A stretch of 17,504 nucleotides of DNA. Source: Oscillospiraceae bacterium (GTDB taxonomy: Bacteria; Bacillota_A; Clostridia; Oscillospirales; Oscillospiraceae). The translations under genes were made by a program, and so were the position numbers. Positions within the stretch are counted from its first letter, which is position 1. Every line of letters begins with the position of its first letter. Under the pieces are notes generated by a model. That model was not told the origin of the DNA, did no database searches, and saw nothing but the letters and a program-made list of their open reading frames with translations. Positions 1 to 6,421 of this stretch are shown here, one piece after another. Location of the stretch: assembly GCA_017381835.1 (NCBI GenBank), contig JAFOBK010000198.1, positions 1 through 17,504 on the forward strand, written 5' to 3'.

Positions 1-321
1 GTCACCGGTCAGTGCCAGCATGGAGTCGATACCGAAAGCAGCAGCTGCCAGAGCATCGCCCATCAGAGCCATACGGTTACGGTCACGACCGGTCATCTGC
101 AGGATGGGCTCGCAGCCAGCCTGCTTCAGCTTAATGCACAGACCCAGGCCGGTAGCCTTCAGACATGCGGACTGCATATCGGTAACATTGATGCCGTGAA
201 CCTTGCCCTTCAGCAGTTCAGCAGCTTCCATCTGCTCAGTAAAATCGCAACCCTTGGGGGGTGCCATTTCAGCGGTAATACCAAACTTACCAGCATCCAG
301 TGCTTCTTTTAACAGACTCAT
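1..321 (-). CDS. metF: 5,10-methylenetetrahydrofolate reductase catalytic subunit, partial (C-terminus outside window)
   Basis: The first 107 residues of a MetF-type (beta/alpha)8 flavoprotein, which reduces methylene-tetrahydrofolate to methyl-tetrahydrofolate in the cytoplasm. The N-terminus starts MSLLKEAL, has the family's early substrate-side segment (G-I-T-A-E-M-A-P-P-K-G, around residues 14-24), a GINVTD strand near residue 46, QMTGRDRNR near 75-83, and ends at the window edge in the LTGD motif that contacts flavin and folate. The start ATG overlaps the metV stop as TAATG, so the two are translationally coupled. Family and overlap are seen; electron donor and direction are not. In acetogens MetF works with MetV, which fits this pair. 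The 3' end and any terminator lie outside the window. Confidence 0.93.
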   Translation of the reverse strand, partial: MSLLKEALDAGKFGITAEMAPPKGCDFTEQMEAAELLKGKVHGINVTDMQSACLKATGLGLCIKLKQAGCEPILQMTGRDRNRMALMGDALAAAAFGIDSMLALTGD

Positions 322-971
322 TATTTCTTCCCCCTCAAGCTGATAGTTCTGGGATAAGCAAACTTGCCATAACCCTTGGAATCACGGATCTGGGTGATCT
401 TCTCCACTTCGCCGGTAGCCTGCAGGCGCTCGTAGATCTTGATCCATGCGCAGGGATTCTCGGGATCGACCTCGCACTTGCCGTTCTTCTGGCCGCCGCA
501 AGGACCGTTCATCAGGCTCTTAGCACACTGAGTAATGGGGCAGATACCGCCGGTCTTGCCCAGGACGCAGTCGCCGCAGAAACGGCAGGACTCTTCCCAA
601 ACACCGAACTTGACTGCTTCGCCCAGGTACATGGTGTTGTTGGAGGGGTATACGGGCTTGTTGTTTGCGTTCTTTGCAACACACTGAACACCGTCACCGC
701 AGGACATGCAGATGACGCAGTCAGGATTTGCAGCGTTGATAGCCTTCATCTTGGACTTAACGCCCAGGTTCATGCAGCAGTAGTCGCAGATAGTAGTAGC
801 GACGACCTTCTTGCCGGCAGCTTCCAGAACCTTAGTCAGCTCGTCGATCTGAGGCTGACCACCGGTCTGACATGCAGTTGCGCAGCTGTTGCAGCCAACG
901 AGGGCCACAGTCTTGGCACCGGCAACCATAGCCATGACTTCTTCGATGGGTTTCTTCTGTGTAATAATCAT
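321..971 (-). CDS. metV: methylenetetrahydrofolate reductase zinc/iron-sulfur partner subunit MetV
   Basis: A 216-residue cysteine-rich protein of the methylene-tetrahydrofolate reductase C-terminal domain family (MetV), the partner of MetF in acetogens. Cysteines fall in clusters: C27/C30/C34, C62/C65/C66, C85/C88/C91/C97, and a C-terminal block C129/C132/C135/C144/C149/C158/C166/C174 containing CRFCGDCVLG and GPCGG. Several can bind iron-sulfur clusters or zinc and feed electrons to the MetF flavin; this is known for the family and inferred here. The start follows AAGGAG with good spacing and the gene lies first in the metV-metF operon. No RnfC2-like or HdrA-like gene is adjacent on the side that is visible, so this could be the two-subunit MetVF form, although genes beyond metF cannot be seen. 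Confidence 0.9.
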   Translation of the reverse strand: MIITQKKPIEEVMAMVAGAKTVALVGCNSCATACQTGGQPQIDELTKVLEAAGKKVVATTICDYCCMNLGVKSKMKAINAANPDCVICMSCGDGVQCVAKNANNKPVYPSNNTMYLGEAVKFGVWEESCRFCGDCVLGKTGGICPITQCAKSLMNGPCGGQKNGKCEVDPENPCAWIKIYERLQATGEVEKITQIRDSKGYGKFAYPRTISLRGKK

Positions 972-1055
972 TTACAACTTCTCCTTCAGTATCCTTACCA
1001 GGTTGATAAAAGAATTTGCTGTTGTGGCAGCCGGAACTGCCGCACCTTAATAACC

Positions 1056-1084
1056 ATTATAGTATGAGTTTCGGTAAAAATCAA
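1056..1084 (-). promoter_or_regulatory. metVF promoter with overlapping inverted repeat
   Basis: On the minus strand TTGATT (1084-1079), a 17-base spacer and TATAAT (1061-1056) form a strong sigma-A promoter about 85 bases before metV. An inverted repeat CGGT-N8-ACCG (1072-1087) covers the -35 box and may be a repressor or LysR-type site. The transcribed leader of roughly 75 bases contains a small hairpin, GGCAG/CTGCC, around 1024-1040. Confidence 0.75.
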
Positions 1085-1117
1085 CCGATAACCCCATGGC
1101 TTACGAAAAAATTTTTA

Positions 1118-1351
1118 CTACTTGCACAATACTTCCATGCGGTCCAGAATTTCGTCCAGGTAGTCTTCCAGTTCCTCATGTTCGTCTGCCCACTGCTCAT
1201 AGGCATCAGAGTTCATATTCTTCGGTTCTTTTGCATCCAGCTCATGGAGTTCCTCCTGCATAGCGGCATAATGGGCCTGCAGCTCCGCCAGGGTCATCTC
1301 ATAGATATCCTTGGGTTCTTCCTGCTGAGGAAATGCAATCACATTACTCAT
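1118..1351 (-). CDS. small acidic, helical hypothetical protein (77 aa)
   Basis: A 77-residue protein I do not recognise. It has a short hydrophobic/proline N-terminus (SNVIAFPQ) followed by two Glu/Asp-rich amphipathic stretches (about residues 14-45 and 52-75) with heptad-like Leu and Met spacing, so a helical hairpin or coiled coil is likely. There is no signal peptide, membrane segment or cysteine cluster; the single Cys is the penultimate residue. It starts 15 bases after the LysR stop behind an AAAGGA ribosome binding site, so it is probably co-transcribed with the regulator. Its good ribosome site, same-strand position and amino-acid composition make it likely to be real. Function unknown; it may partner the upstream regulator, but nothing in the sequence proves that. 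No clear terminator follows it. Confidence 0.75.
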   Translation of the reverse strand: MSNVIAFPQQEEPKDIYEMTLAELQAHYAAMQEELHELDAKEPKNMNSDAYEQWADEHEELEDYLDEILDRMEVLCK

Positions 1352-1366
1352 ATGGTGTTCCTTTCC

Positions 1367-2269
1367 TTACTCCTTGCAATACTGGGGGTATTCCTTGCGC
1401 AGAACCTCCAGCAGATTTTTCTCTGTTTCGGACATAATATAGGTGGGATTATAGATCAGTGCTTCGCTGTAGCGGTTGGTATTCCGGTCGCAGTAGCGCT
1501 GCACTACGCCCCATTCTTCCAGCAGTTCCTTGGGCACGGGGGCAGACCACATATAGCTGCCGGGAAGATTCTTCAGCAGCGTCAGCTGACCCTGACGGTC
1601 TACGGTGTAAATCCGGCTGCGCTCCTCACCCAACTTTTGATTGGGCAGGAAGTAACGGTCAGAGTGGGTGATCTGGGGATAATCCAAAAGGTCAGACAGA
1701 TTTACCACCCGCTTCTGCGCCAGGGGATGATCCTTATTCAGCAGAATCACATCCTCATAGTTTTTCAGCAGCTGGAACTTCAGATTGGCATTGGCTGCAA
1801 TCTCAGAGAAATACTGGCGGTATTCCTCACGGAAGCGGATCACACCCAGTTCTGCCTGACCGCCGGCCAGCAGTTCCAGGGTTTTCTTGGGATGGGATTC
1901 CCGAATCACTGCATTGATTCGCTTGGACTCGATCAAAGGTACCAGATACTTGCAGATCATATGGAAAGACGCGGTAGAGTGGGGAATGCATACACGCAGG
2001 CGGTTGCCTTCCGTCAAGCCGGAACCCATAGTTTCAATGGCATCCATTTCACGCAGAATATTGTGGGCATGCTGCAGAAATGCCATGCCTCGCTCTGTGG
2101 GACGGATACCCTGATGGGTACGGTCAAAGATTGTGAATCCAACAGATTCTTCCACTTCCCGCAAAATACGGCTTAAGTTGGGCTGGCCTACATACAGATT
2201 CTTGGCCGCCTGAGAAATAGATCCCACGCGTTCAATCTCGATCATGTACTGCAAATGCTTAATATTCAT
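1367..2269 (-). CDS. LysR-family transcriptional regulator
   Basis: A 300-residue LysR-type regulator of normal length. The N-terminal winged helix-turn-helix spans about residues 1-60 (MNIKHLQYMIEIERVGSISQ, AAKNLYVGQPNLSR as the recognition region, then FDRTHQGIRPTERG). Residues about 90-295 form the periplasmic-binding-protein-like effector domain, with the usual ILLNKDHPLA strand near the middle. The start follows a GGAGGA site. The nearest operon on the same strand is metVF downstream, so it could control one-carbon metabolism, while the divergent neighbour is the PadR operon; both are inferences. Its effector cannot be told from sequence. It precedes the 77-residue small gene in one transcription unit. 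Confidence 0.92.
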   Translation of the reverse strand: MNIKHLQYMIEIERVGSISQAAKNLYVGQPNLSRILREVEESVGFTIFDRTHQGIRPTERGMAFLQHAHNILREMDAIETMGSGLTEGNRLRVCIPHSTASFHMICKYLVPLIESKRINAVIRESHPKKTLELLAGGQAELGVIRFREEYRQYFSEIAANANLKFQLLKNYEDVILLNKDHPLAQKRVVNLSDLLDYPQITHSDRYFLPNQKLGEERSRIYTVDRQGQLTLLKNLPGSYMWSAPVPKELLEEWGVVQRYCDRNTNRYSEALIYNPTYIMSETEKNLLEVLRKEYPQYCKE

Positions 2270-2324
2270 ATGCTTCCTCCAGAATTACACGCTTAACTTG
2301 ATATGTAATTATTCATATACTCCC

Positions 2325-2353
2325 ATTTTACCAAAGGCTATCCCATATTGCAA
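2325..2353 (-). promoter_or_regulatory. promoter of the LysR gene
   Basis: Minus-strand TTGCAA (2353-2348), 17-base spacer, TAAAAT (2330-2325). A perfect 10-base palindrome ATTTGCAAAT lies upstream at 2378-2387, between this promoter and the divergent padR promoter, where a LysR protein could bind to autoregulate; that role is inferred. Confidence 0.65.
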
Positions 2354-2393
2354 GGACAATTCCAAATTTCATATCTGATTTGCAAATTCCCTC

Positions 2394-2422
2394 TTGACAA
2401 ATATATCGGCATGCGATATATG
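2394..2422 (+). promoter_or_regulatory. padR-DUF2812 promoter
   Basis: TTGACA at 2394-2399, exactly 17 bases, then TATATG at 2417-2422. The -10 box lies inside the right arm of the first ATATATCG inverted repeat, so a bound repressor would block RNA polymerase directly. Confidence 0.75.
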
Positions 2423-2447
2423 TGATATATCGGAAGACGATATATCG
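2401..2447. promoter_or_regulatory. putative PadR operator: array of ATATATCG half-sites
   Basis: Two inverted repeats with identical geometry, ATATATCG-N5-CGATATAT, lie at 2401-2421 and 2425-2445, three bases apart. The right arm of the second extends into a further half-site, giving the palindrome CGATATATCG at 2438-2447. The array covers the spacer, -10 box and transcription start region of the padR promoter, the expected place for an autoregulatory operator. The repeats are seen; PadR binding is inferred. Confidence 0.75.
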
Positions 2448-2464
2448 GAAGCGGAGGTATTATC

Positions 2465-2779
2465 ATGGCAACCATTGCGTTAACAGAAGCAGTCTACTAT
2501 ATTCTGCTTTCTCTGCTGACTCCCCGCCACGGCTACGGCATTATGCAGAACGCGGAACTGCTCTCAGCCGGTCGGGTGAAGCTGGCGGCAGGCACCTTGT
2601 ACGGTGCCATCAATTCCTTACTTGAAAAAGGTTGGATCATGGCGCTGCCCGGAGAAAAGGACAGCCGAAAAAAAGAATATGTAATCACAGAGGACGGCAA
2701 AGCCGTACTGAAAGCCGAAATTCAGCGGCTGAAGGAACTGGTGGAAAACGGCACTCGCATGATGGAGGAAGTATTATGA
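2465..2779 (+). CDS. PadR-family transcriptional repressor
   Basis: A 104-residue short-form (subfamily 2) PadR winged-helix regulator. The motif TEAVYYILLSLLTPRHGYGIMQ (about residues 6-27) is the characteristic first helix and HGYG turn, followed by LAAGTLYGAINSLLEKGWI as recognition helix and the wing with K-x-Y-x-I-T near residues 70-74. A single C-terminal helix for dimerisation follows. It has a GGAGG site 7 bases before the ATG. Its last codon overlaps the start of the DUF2812 gene (ATGA), an arrangement common in Firmicutes where the regulator controls the membrane protein beside it. The operator array upstream predicts autorepression. The inducer is unknown; family members respond to phenolics, antibiotics or envelope stress. 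Confidence 0.93.
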   Translation: MATIALTEAVYYILLSLLTPRHGYGIMQNAELLSAGRVKLAAGTLYGAINSLLEKGWIMALPGEKDSRKKEYVITEDGKAVLKAEIQRLKELVENGTRMMEEVL

Positions 2780-3315
2780 GAAGAACCATTCGGAAATTTT
2801 TCTTTGTTTGGGATTTTGATAAGGAAGAAAAGTGGCTCAATGAGATGGCCGCCAAGGGTTTGGCATTGGTAAGCACCGGATTCTGTAAATATGAATTCGA
2901 GGACTCCCTTCCTGGAGAGTATAAGGTCTGTCTGCAGCTGCTGGATAAGATGCCCAGTCATCCGGAAAGTCAGAAGTACATTGCATTCATGGAAGAAACC
3001 GGTGCCGAGCATGTGGGCTCCTTCACCCGTTGGGTATTCTTCCGCAAGAAGGCATCGGAAGGGGATTTTCAGCTGTTTTCTGACAATGATTCTAAGGTTA
3101 AGTACATGACTTCCATGCTGAGCTTTGTGGCGCTGATCGTGGGTTTGAATCTGTATATCGGCCTTTACAATCTTTTCGTTGTGTTCTTCCTTCACAGCGC
3201 TTTCAACTACATCGGTCTTCTCAATTTTGCCATTGCACTGGTGGGTATCCCCGGTGTGATCAAGCTTTGGAAAAAGCGGAACCGGATGAAGAAGGAAAGC
3301 CAGTTGTTTGAATAA
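2776..3315 (+). CDS. DUF2812 membrane protein
   Basis: A 179-residue protein of the DUF2812 family. The start chosen is the ATG overlapping the padR stop, behind GGAGG at 2764-2768; a longer open frame from 2632 would only run through padR. The N-terminal soluble domain (about residues 1-110) begins RRTIRKFFFVWDFDKEEKWLNEMAAKG, typical of the family, including the W-L-N-x-M-A-x-K-G core. Two hydrophobic segments (about residues 115-140 and 145-165) are membrane helices, followed by a basic tail KKRNRMKK that should stay in the cytoplasm. Proteins of this family sit next to PadR regulators across Clostridia and Bacilli and may sense or respond to envelope stress; the biochemical role is unknown. 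Confidence 0.9.
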   Translation: MRRTIRKFFFVWDFDKEEKWLNEMAAKGLALVSTGFCKYEFEDSLPGEYKVCLQLLDKMPSHPESQKYIAFMEETGAEHVGSFTRWVFFRKKASEGDFQLFSDNDSKVKYMTSMLSFVALIVGLNLYIGLYNLFVVFFLHSAFNYIGLLNFAIALVGIPGVIKLWKKRNRMKKESQLFE

Positions 3316-3349
3316 AAAAGTCCCCTTGGCTAAGCCAAGGGGACTTTTT
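3315..3349. terminator. bidirectional terminator between DUF2812 and the 3357-4292 gene
   Basis: Seventeen-base arms AAAAAGTCCCCTTGGCT (3315-3331) and their complement (3333-3349) with A and T runs on the two sides, so it can stop transcription in both directions. It lies between two converging genes. Confidence 0.93.
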
Positions 3350-3356
3350 CTGCACT

Positions 3357-4292
3357 TTACTTGACAAAACGGTACTGTGCCTTACCGGTAGCATCGTCAT
3401 AGGCATCCATCACGAAACCGCAGCCGCACTTTTCCGCAAACACTTCCATGATGACTTTTGTTGTATAACGATACCAGGGGGTAACCTCACGGCCGGTCTT
3501 CAGCAGATGCTTCACAGCAGGACAGTAAGCAATTTCCACCAGCAGACCCTTTTCATCCAGGGTAGTCTTCACTGCATCGGGGCACTTTTCCTTATTGTAA
3601 GTATCCAGAATCATGGCTTCCACTGCTGCCAAACCTCTCTGGGCAATATCCGCAAAGGTCTTGACATAGACATTGTTGGTATAGCGGATCAGATATGCCC
3701 GCAGCTCTTCCAGACCGAAATTCTCACCCAGGTAGTGGATACCCATATTTAGGCTGCTGTGAAAATCAGGATGGAAATACTCGTAATCACCGGGCTTGAT
3801 ATCCAGAATCTCCATATCTTCGCTGGGCTCTACGATGCCCTTAAAGACCTTGGGATCGAACAGATAGCTCTGACAACCGGCCTTGTCCACATCCATATGG
3901 TTGCGGAACCAGCTGAGGCCAACCTCCTCCAACGCAGCACGGTAATAGTCGCAATGGCCGCAATAATTGTGGTAAGGCTTCAGGCCGATTTCCTTTTCCA
4001 GTTCCAGAAGTCTTCCCTTGGAGGGGCAGTAGTGCATCTTGCTGTAGATCCAGCCGCCGGATTCGCTCATCCACTTGGTGCAATGGGCAGCTTCCTCGGT
4101 CAAAGTGCCTTTCCAGTAATCCCAGCAGCCACGCAGGCCGTCTTTTCTGGCAAAGTTGATCAGCGGGATACCCTTACCGGTGGGTGCAAAAAGATAGGTC
4201 CAGAATTTTCTGACTTCCGGTTCACCGTGGTTTTCTTCTAAGTAAGAAAACAGTTCGCTGTAAGAGGGAATAAATTCAGTACAAGAGATCAT
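3357..4292 (-). CDS. hypothetical protein with internal duplication, aldolase-operon partner (311 aa)
   Basis: A 311-residue cytoplasmic protein I cannot name with confidence. Two halves look related: about residues 80-145 and 248-309 each contain a hydrophobic strand, a Y-C-P motif (88-90 and 256-258), a following Leu-rich segment, and end in a similar G-x-x-x-Y-x-F tail. Only the first half carries the cluster YCGHC (110-114). The C-terminal part recalls proteins annotated as L-2-amino-thiazoline-4-carboxylic acid hydrolase-like, but this is a weak impression. The gene follows the aldolase by 18 bases with its own AGGAGG site, so the two form an operon and it probably acts on the same substrate or product. 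No signal peptide or membrane segment. Confidence 0.8.
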   Translation of the reverse strand: MISCTEFIPSYSELFSYLEENHGEPEVRKFWTYLFAPTGKGIPLINFARKDGLRGCWDYWKGTLTEEAAHCTKWMSESGGWIYSKMHYCPSKGRLLELEKEIGLKPYHNYCGHCDYYRAALEEVGLSWFRNHMDVDKAGCQSYLFDPKVFKGIVEPSEDMEILDIKPGDYEYFHPDFHSSLNMGIHYLGENFGLEELRAYLIRYTNNVYVKTFADIAQRGLAAVEAMILDTYNKEKCPDAVKTTLDEKGLLVEIAYCPAVKHLLKTGREVTPWYRYTTKVIMEVFAEKCGCGFVMDAYDDATGKAQYRFVK

Positions 4293-4310
4293 AATCTTTC
4301 CTCCTATGGA

Positions 4311-5186
4311 TTACAGTTCACCAATACGCTGCATTTCTTCTTTCACCAGGGCAATAATCTCGGGAGAGGATTCGGTGACCCAGTCAGGTGCATGGAGACC
4401 TTCCCAGCCCAGCAGATTCATGGCTGCGCTGTAGGCAGGCCACAGATCCCAGCCCAGCAGCTTATCGCGGAATTCGATGATGTTATTGAGCGCTTCCGCG
4501 GCACCGGCCTTGTCCCCTGCCCGCATGGATTCGATCAGTTTTTGGCTGTTGACGGGAGTGCAGGTAAACATACCGTCCAGCACACAGCCCACGCCCCAGG
4601 GGAAGGCAATATCAAACACATCCAGGTTGGAGAAATAGGTATTCAGCTCAGCCAATTCCGGATTCAGCTTGATTTTCCGCTGCAGCACCAGGTCACCGGA
4701 CTTGATACCTACAAAATTGGGGATGTCCTTTTTCAGCTGGCAGACCATATCATAGGTGATTTTGAAGTTGGTGACGCCGGGAAGGTCATAGAGCATGATG
4801 TTATGCTTGGTAGACTTGGCAACTTCCCGGAAGTACTTCATGACCTGGTCGGCGGTATCCACTTCATAGTAAGGAGTCGTCAGCACAAAGGCGGTCACAT
4901 CCAAATGCTCCATGGAGGCGATTCTTGCCTTAGCCCGCTTAATGGAGTTATCCATAGCGCCCACAAAAACGGGCACTCTGCCGGCTGCGGTCTTAACCGC
5001 GGTTTCCGCCACTTCCACGCACACATCATTGCTGATAAATGCCTGCTGACCCATGGAACCCATGCACAGCAAGCCTACCGCTCCGGCTTCCAGCATCCGC
5101 TCGATCTGCTTTGCGTAGCTTTCCTTACACAGCTTGCCATCTTTATCCAAGGGAGTACCCAACGCGGGAACAAAACCGTATTTCAT
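4311..5186 (-). CDS. pyruvate aldolase of the dihydrodipicolinate synthase / N-acetylneuraminate lyase superfamily
   Basis: A 291-residue class I (Schiff-base) aldolase, normal length. The start is the Met of MKYGFVPAL, because GGAGGA immediately before it would be buried inside a frame begun five codons earlier (5201). Residues match the superfamily: Tyr133 in YDLPG, Schiff-base Lys162 in VGIKSGD, Tyr107 in TTPYY, and the pyruvate-carboxylate loop GSMGQ at 43-47. That loop differs from the GTTGE/GSTGE seen in DapA and NanA (Met for Thr, Gln for Glu), so a housekeeping lysine enzyme or a true sialate lyase is less likely than an aldolase for another 2-keto sugar acid. Operon with the downstream 311-residue gene; divergent from the amidohydrolase. 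Substrate unknown. Confidence 0.88.
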   Translation of the reverse strand: MKYGFVPALGTPLDKDGKLCKESYAKQIERMLEAGAVGLLCMGSMGQQAFISNDVCVEVAETAVKTAAGRVPVFVGAMDNSIKRAKARIASMEHLDVTAFVLTTPYYEVDTADQVMKYFREVAKSTKHNIMLYDLPGVTNFKITYDMVCQLKKDIPNFVGIKSGDLVLQRKIKLNPELAELNTYFSNLDVFDIAFPWGVGCVLDGMFTCTPVNSQKLIESMRAGDKAGAAEALNNIIEFRDKLLGWDLWPAYSAAMNLLGWEGLHAPDWVTESSPEIIALVKEEMQRIGEL

Positions 5187-5233
5187 ATGTCTTTCCTCCA
5201 TTTTATGGCGCTCAAAAACCGCCGTTTTCTTTT

Positions 5234-5261
5234 AGTATAGCATAAAAGTTTTTGGGTGCAA
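5234..5261 (-). promoter_or_regulatory. promoter of the aldolase operon
   Basis: Minus-strand TTGCAC (5261-5256), 16 bases, then TATACT (5239-5234) preceded by TGC, an extended -10. It is 48 bases before the aldolase start and faces the amidohydrolase promoter across a shared regulatory region. Confidence 0.6.
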
Positions 5262-5294
5262 CTTCTCATTAACCGTTTTTGCACTTCCCGAATA

Positions 5295-5306
5295 GCGAAA
5301 TTTCGC
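5295..5306. promoter_or_regulatory. 12-base perfect palindrome between divergent promoters
   Basis: GCGAAATTTCGC is perfectly self-complementary and lies between the two opposing promoters of the aldolase and amidohydrolase operons, upstream of both. It is a good candidate operator for a regulator not encoded in the window. Confidence 0.5.
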
Positions 5307-5357
5307 CCCACTTTTTGTGTAATTGTGCCAATCCGCACGAAATGCAGTCATTTATTG

Positions 5358-5386
5358 GTGACAGCAAAAAATCCCTATGCTATGAT
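5358..5386 (+). promoter_or_regulatory. promoter of the amidohydrolase-GNAT operon
   Basis: GTGACA (5358-5363), 17-base spacer, TATGAT (5381-5386) with an upstream TGC. The predicted transcript would start near 5393, leaving a leader of under 30 bases before the ATG at 5420, and this agrees with rejecting the longer reading frame. Confidence 0.7.
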
Positions 5387-5419
5387 GAACTTAGAAATTT
5401 ACAGCCGGGAGGTAGCCAT

Positions 5420-6418
5420 ATGGATGCATCTTACTTCACGCTAAATGAAACCGATGAATTCTTGGTCAGTCAGTATCGGGATTTTCTGCCAAAGAAGATC
5501 TTCGATGCCCATATGCACATGCCTTTGAGCGTTACCATTCCCGCGTCCCAGGGTACCGGCGTCTATTTTCGGGATGCCTTTACTCCTGAAGATTATTTAT
5601 CGGACTTTTCTCCGCTGCTGCCCGGTGTGGAGAAAATCCGGCTTAACATGATGTCCCATCCTGCGGACCGGATCATGGCAGACCGCACCAACGGCCTGCG
5701 GGATTTGGGAAATGACCATGTATTCCGGCTCCATGATGCTCACCCCCAGCATGTGGTCTCCCCTTTTATTCTGCCTAGCGATGATGAGGCATTCTTGTGG
5801 GCGCTGACAGAGCGGCCCGGCTGCCGGGGATTCAAATGCTATGCCTATGCCACCGGAGCAGACGACCTGGAAGCTACTTTTATCCAGGATTATCTGCCGG
5901 AGTCTGCCTGGGTGGTAGCCAATGAGAAAAAGCTGCCCATTATTCTGCATTTGTTCCGGCGCGCTGCCCTCTCCGATCCCGATAATTTCCGCTATATCAC
6001 CACCATGGCAAAACGCTATCCCAATGCCCAGCTGGTGCTGGCCCATTGCGCCCGGGGATTTGCCCCCTGGAGCATGATGAAGGCCATCAAGGAACTGGAG
6101 GATACGGGCAATATCTGGTTTGATCTGTCTGCCATCTGCGAAAGCGGCCCGATGGCTGCATGCATTTTGAAAAATGCCGGTAAGCGCACCATGTGGGGCA
6201 GCGACTATCCCGCTTCCATGCTGCGGGGCCGTGCTGTAGGTATTGGAAAGTGGCAGGACTGGCTGGTAGATGATGATTTTAAAGGTCCTCAGCGGGCATT
6301 GATTCCCGCAGAAAATCTGCTGGCATTCTATCACGCTGCCCTGCTGCTGGATTTGGATCAGATCCAGATCGAAGATATTTTCTTTAACAACGCAGAAACA
6401 CTCTTTGGAAAGGAGTAA
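5420..6418 (+). CDS. amidohydrolase family protein (amidohydrolase_2, TIM-barrel metal hydrolase/decarboxylase)
   Basis: A 332-residue TIM-barrel metalloenzyme of the amidohydrolase_2 (PF04909-type) group, which contains hydrolases, lactonases and decarboxylases. Metal-binding and catalytic residues are visible: H31 and H33 in FDAHMHMP, H177 in ILHLF, H209 in VLAHCARG and D262 in WGSDYP. The ATG at 5420 has GGGAGG seven bases upstream; the 47 extra codons before it would precede the predicted transcription start. It is the first gene of a two-gene operon with the GNAT (3-base gap) and diverges from the aldolase operon, so the two probably share control and a pathway. Lactone or amide cleavage, or decarboxylation, are all possible; the substrate is not evident. 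No signal peptide, so cytoplasmic. Confidence 0.88.
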   Translation: MDASYFTLNETDEFLVSQYRDFLPKKIFDAHMHMPLSVTIPASQGTGVYFRDAFTPEDYLSDFSPLLPGVEKIRLNMMSHPADRIMADRTNGLRDLGNDHVFRLHDAHPQHVVSPFILPSDDEAFLWALTERPGCRGFKCYAYATGADDLEATFIQDYLPESAWVVANEKKLPIILHLFRRAALSDPDNFRYITTMAKRYPNAQLVLAHCARGFAPWSMMKAIKELEDTGNIWFDLSAICESGPMAACILKNAGKRTMWGSDYPASMLRGRAVGIGKWQDWLVDDDFKGPQRALIPAENLLAFYHAALLLDLDQIQIEDIFFNNAETLFGKE

Positions 6419-6421
6419 GCC

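Noticed and set aside
300..1067. 255-codon plus-strand open frame opposite metV
   Set aside because: Antisense shadow of the cysteine-rich metV gene, with no ribosome site or family resemblance.
1016..2176. 386-codon plus-strand open frame opposite the LysR gene
   Set aside because: Composition is unlike its neighbours and it is antisense to two well-supported genes, with no ribosome site.
2632..2775. Upstream extension of the DUF2812 gene
   Set aside because: It lies inside padR in another frame; the ATG at 2776 overlapping the padR stop has GGAGG and matches the family start.
4311..5186. Housekeeping dihydrodipicolinate synthase (dapA)
   Set aside because: The pyruvate-binding loop is GSMGQ rather than GTTGE and the context is not lysine synthesis, so only the superfamily is named.
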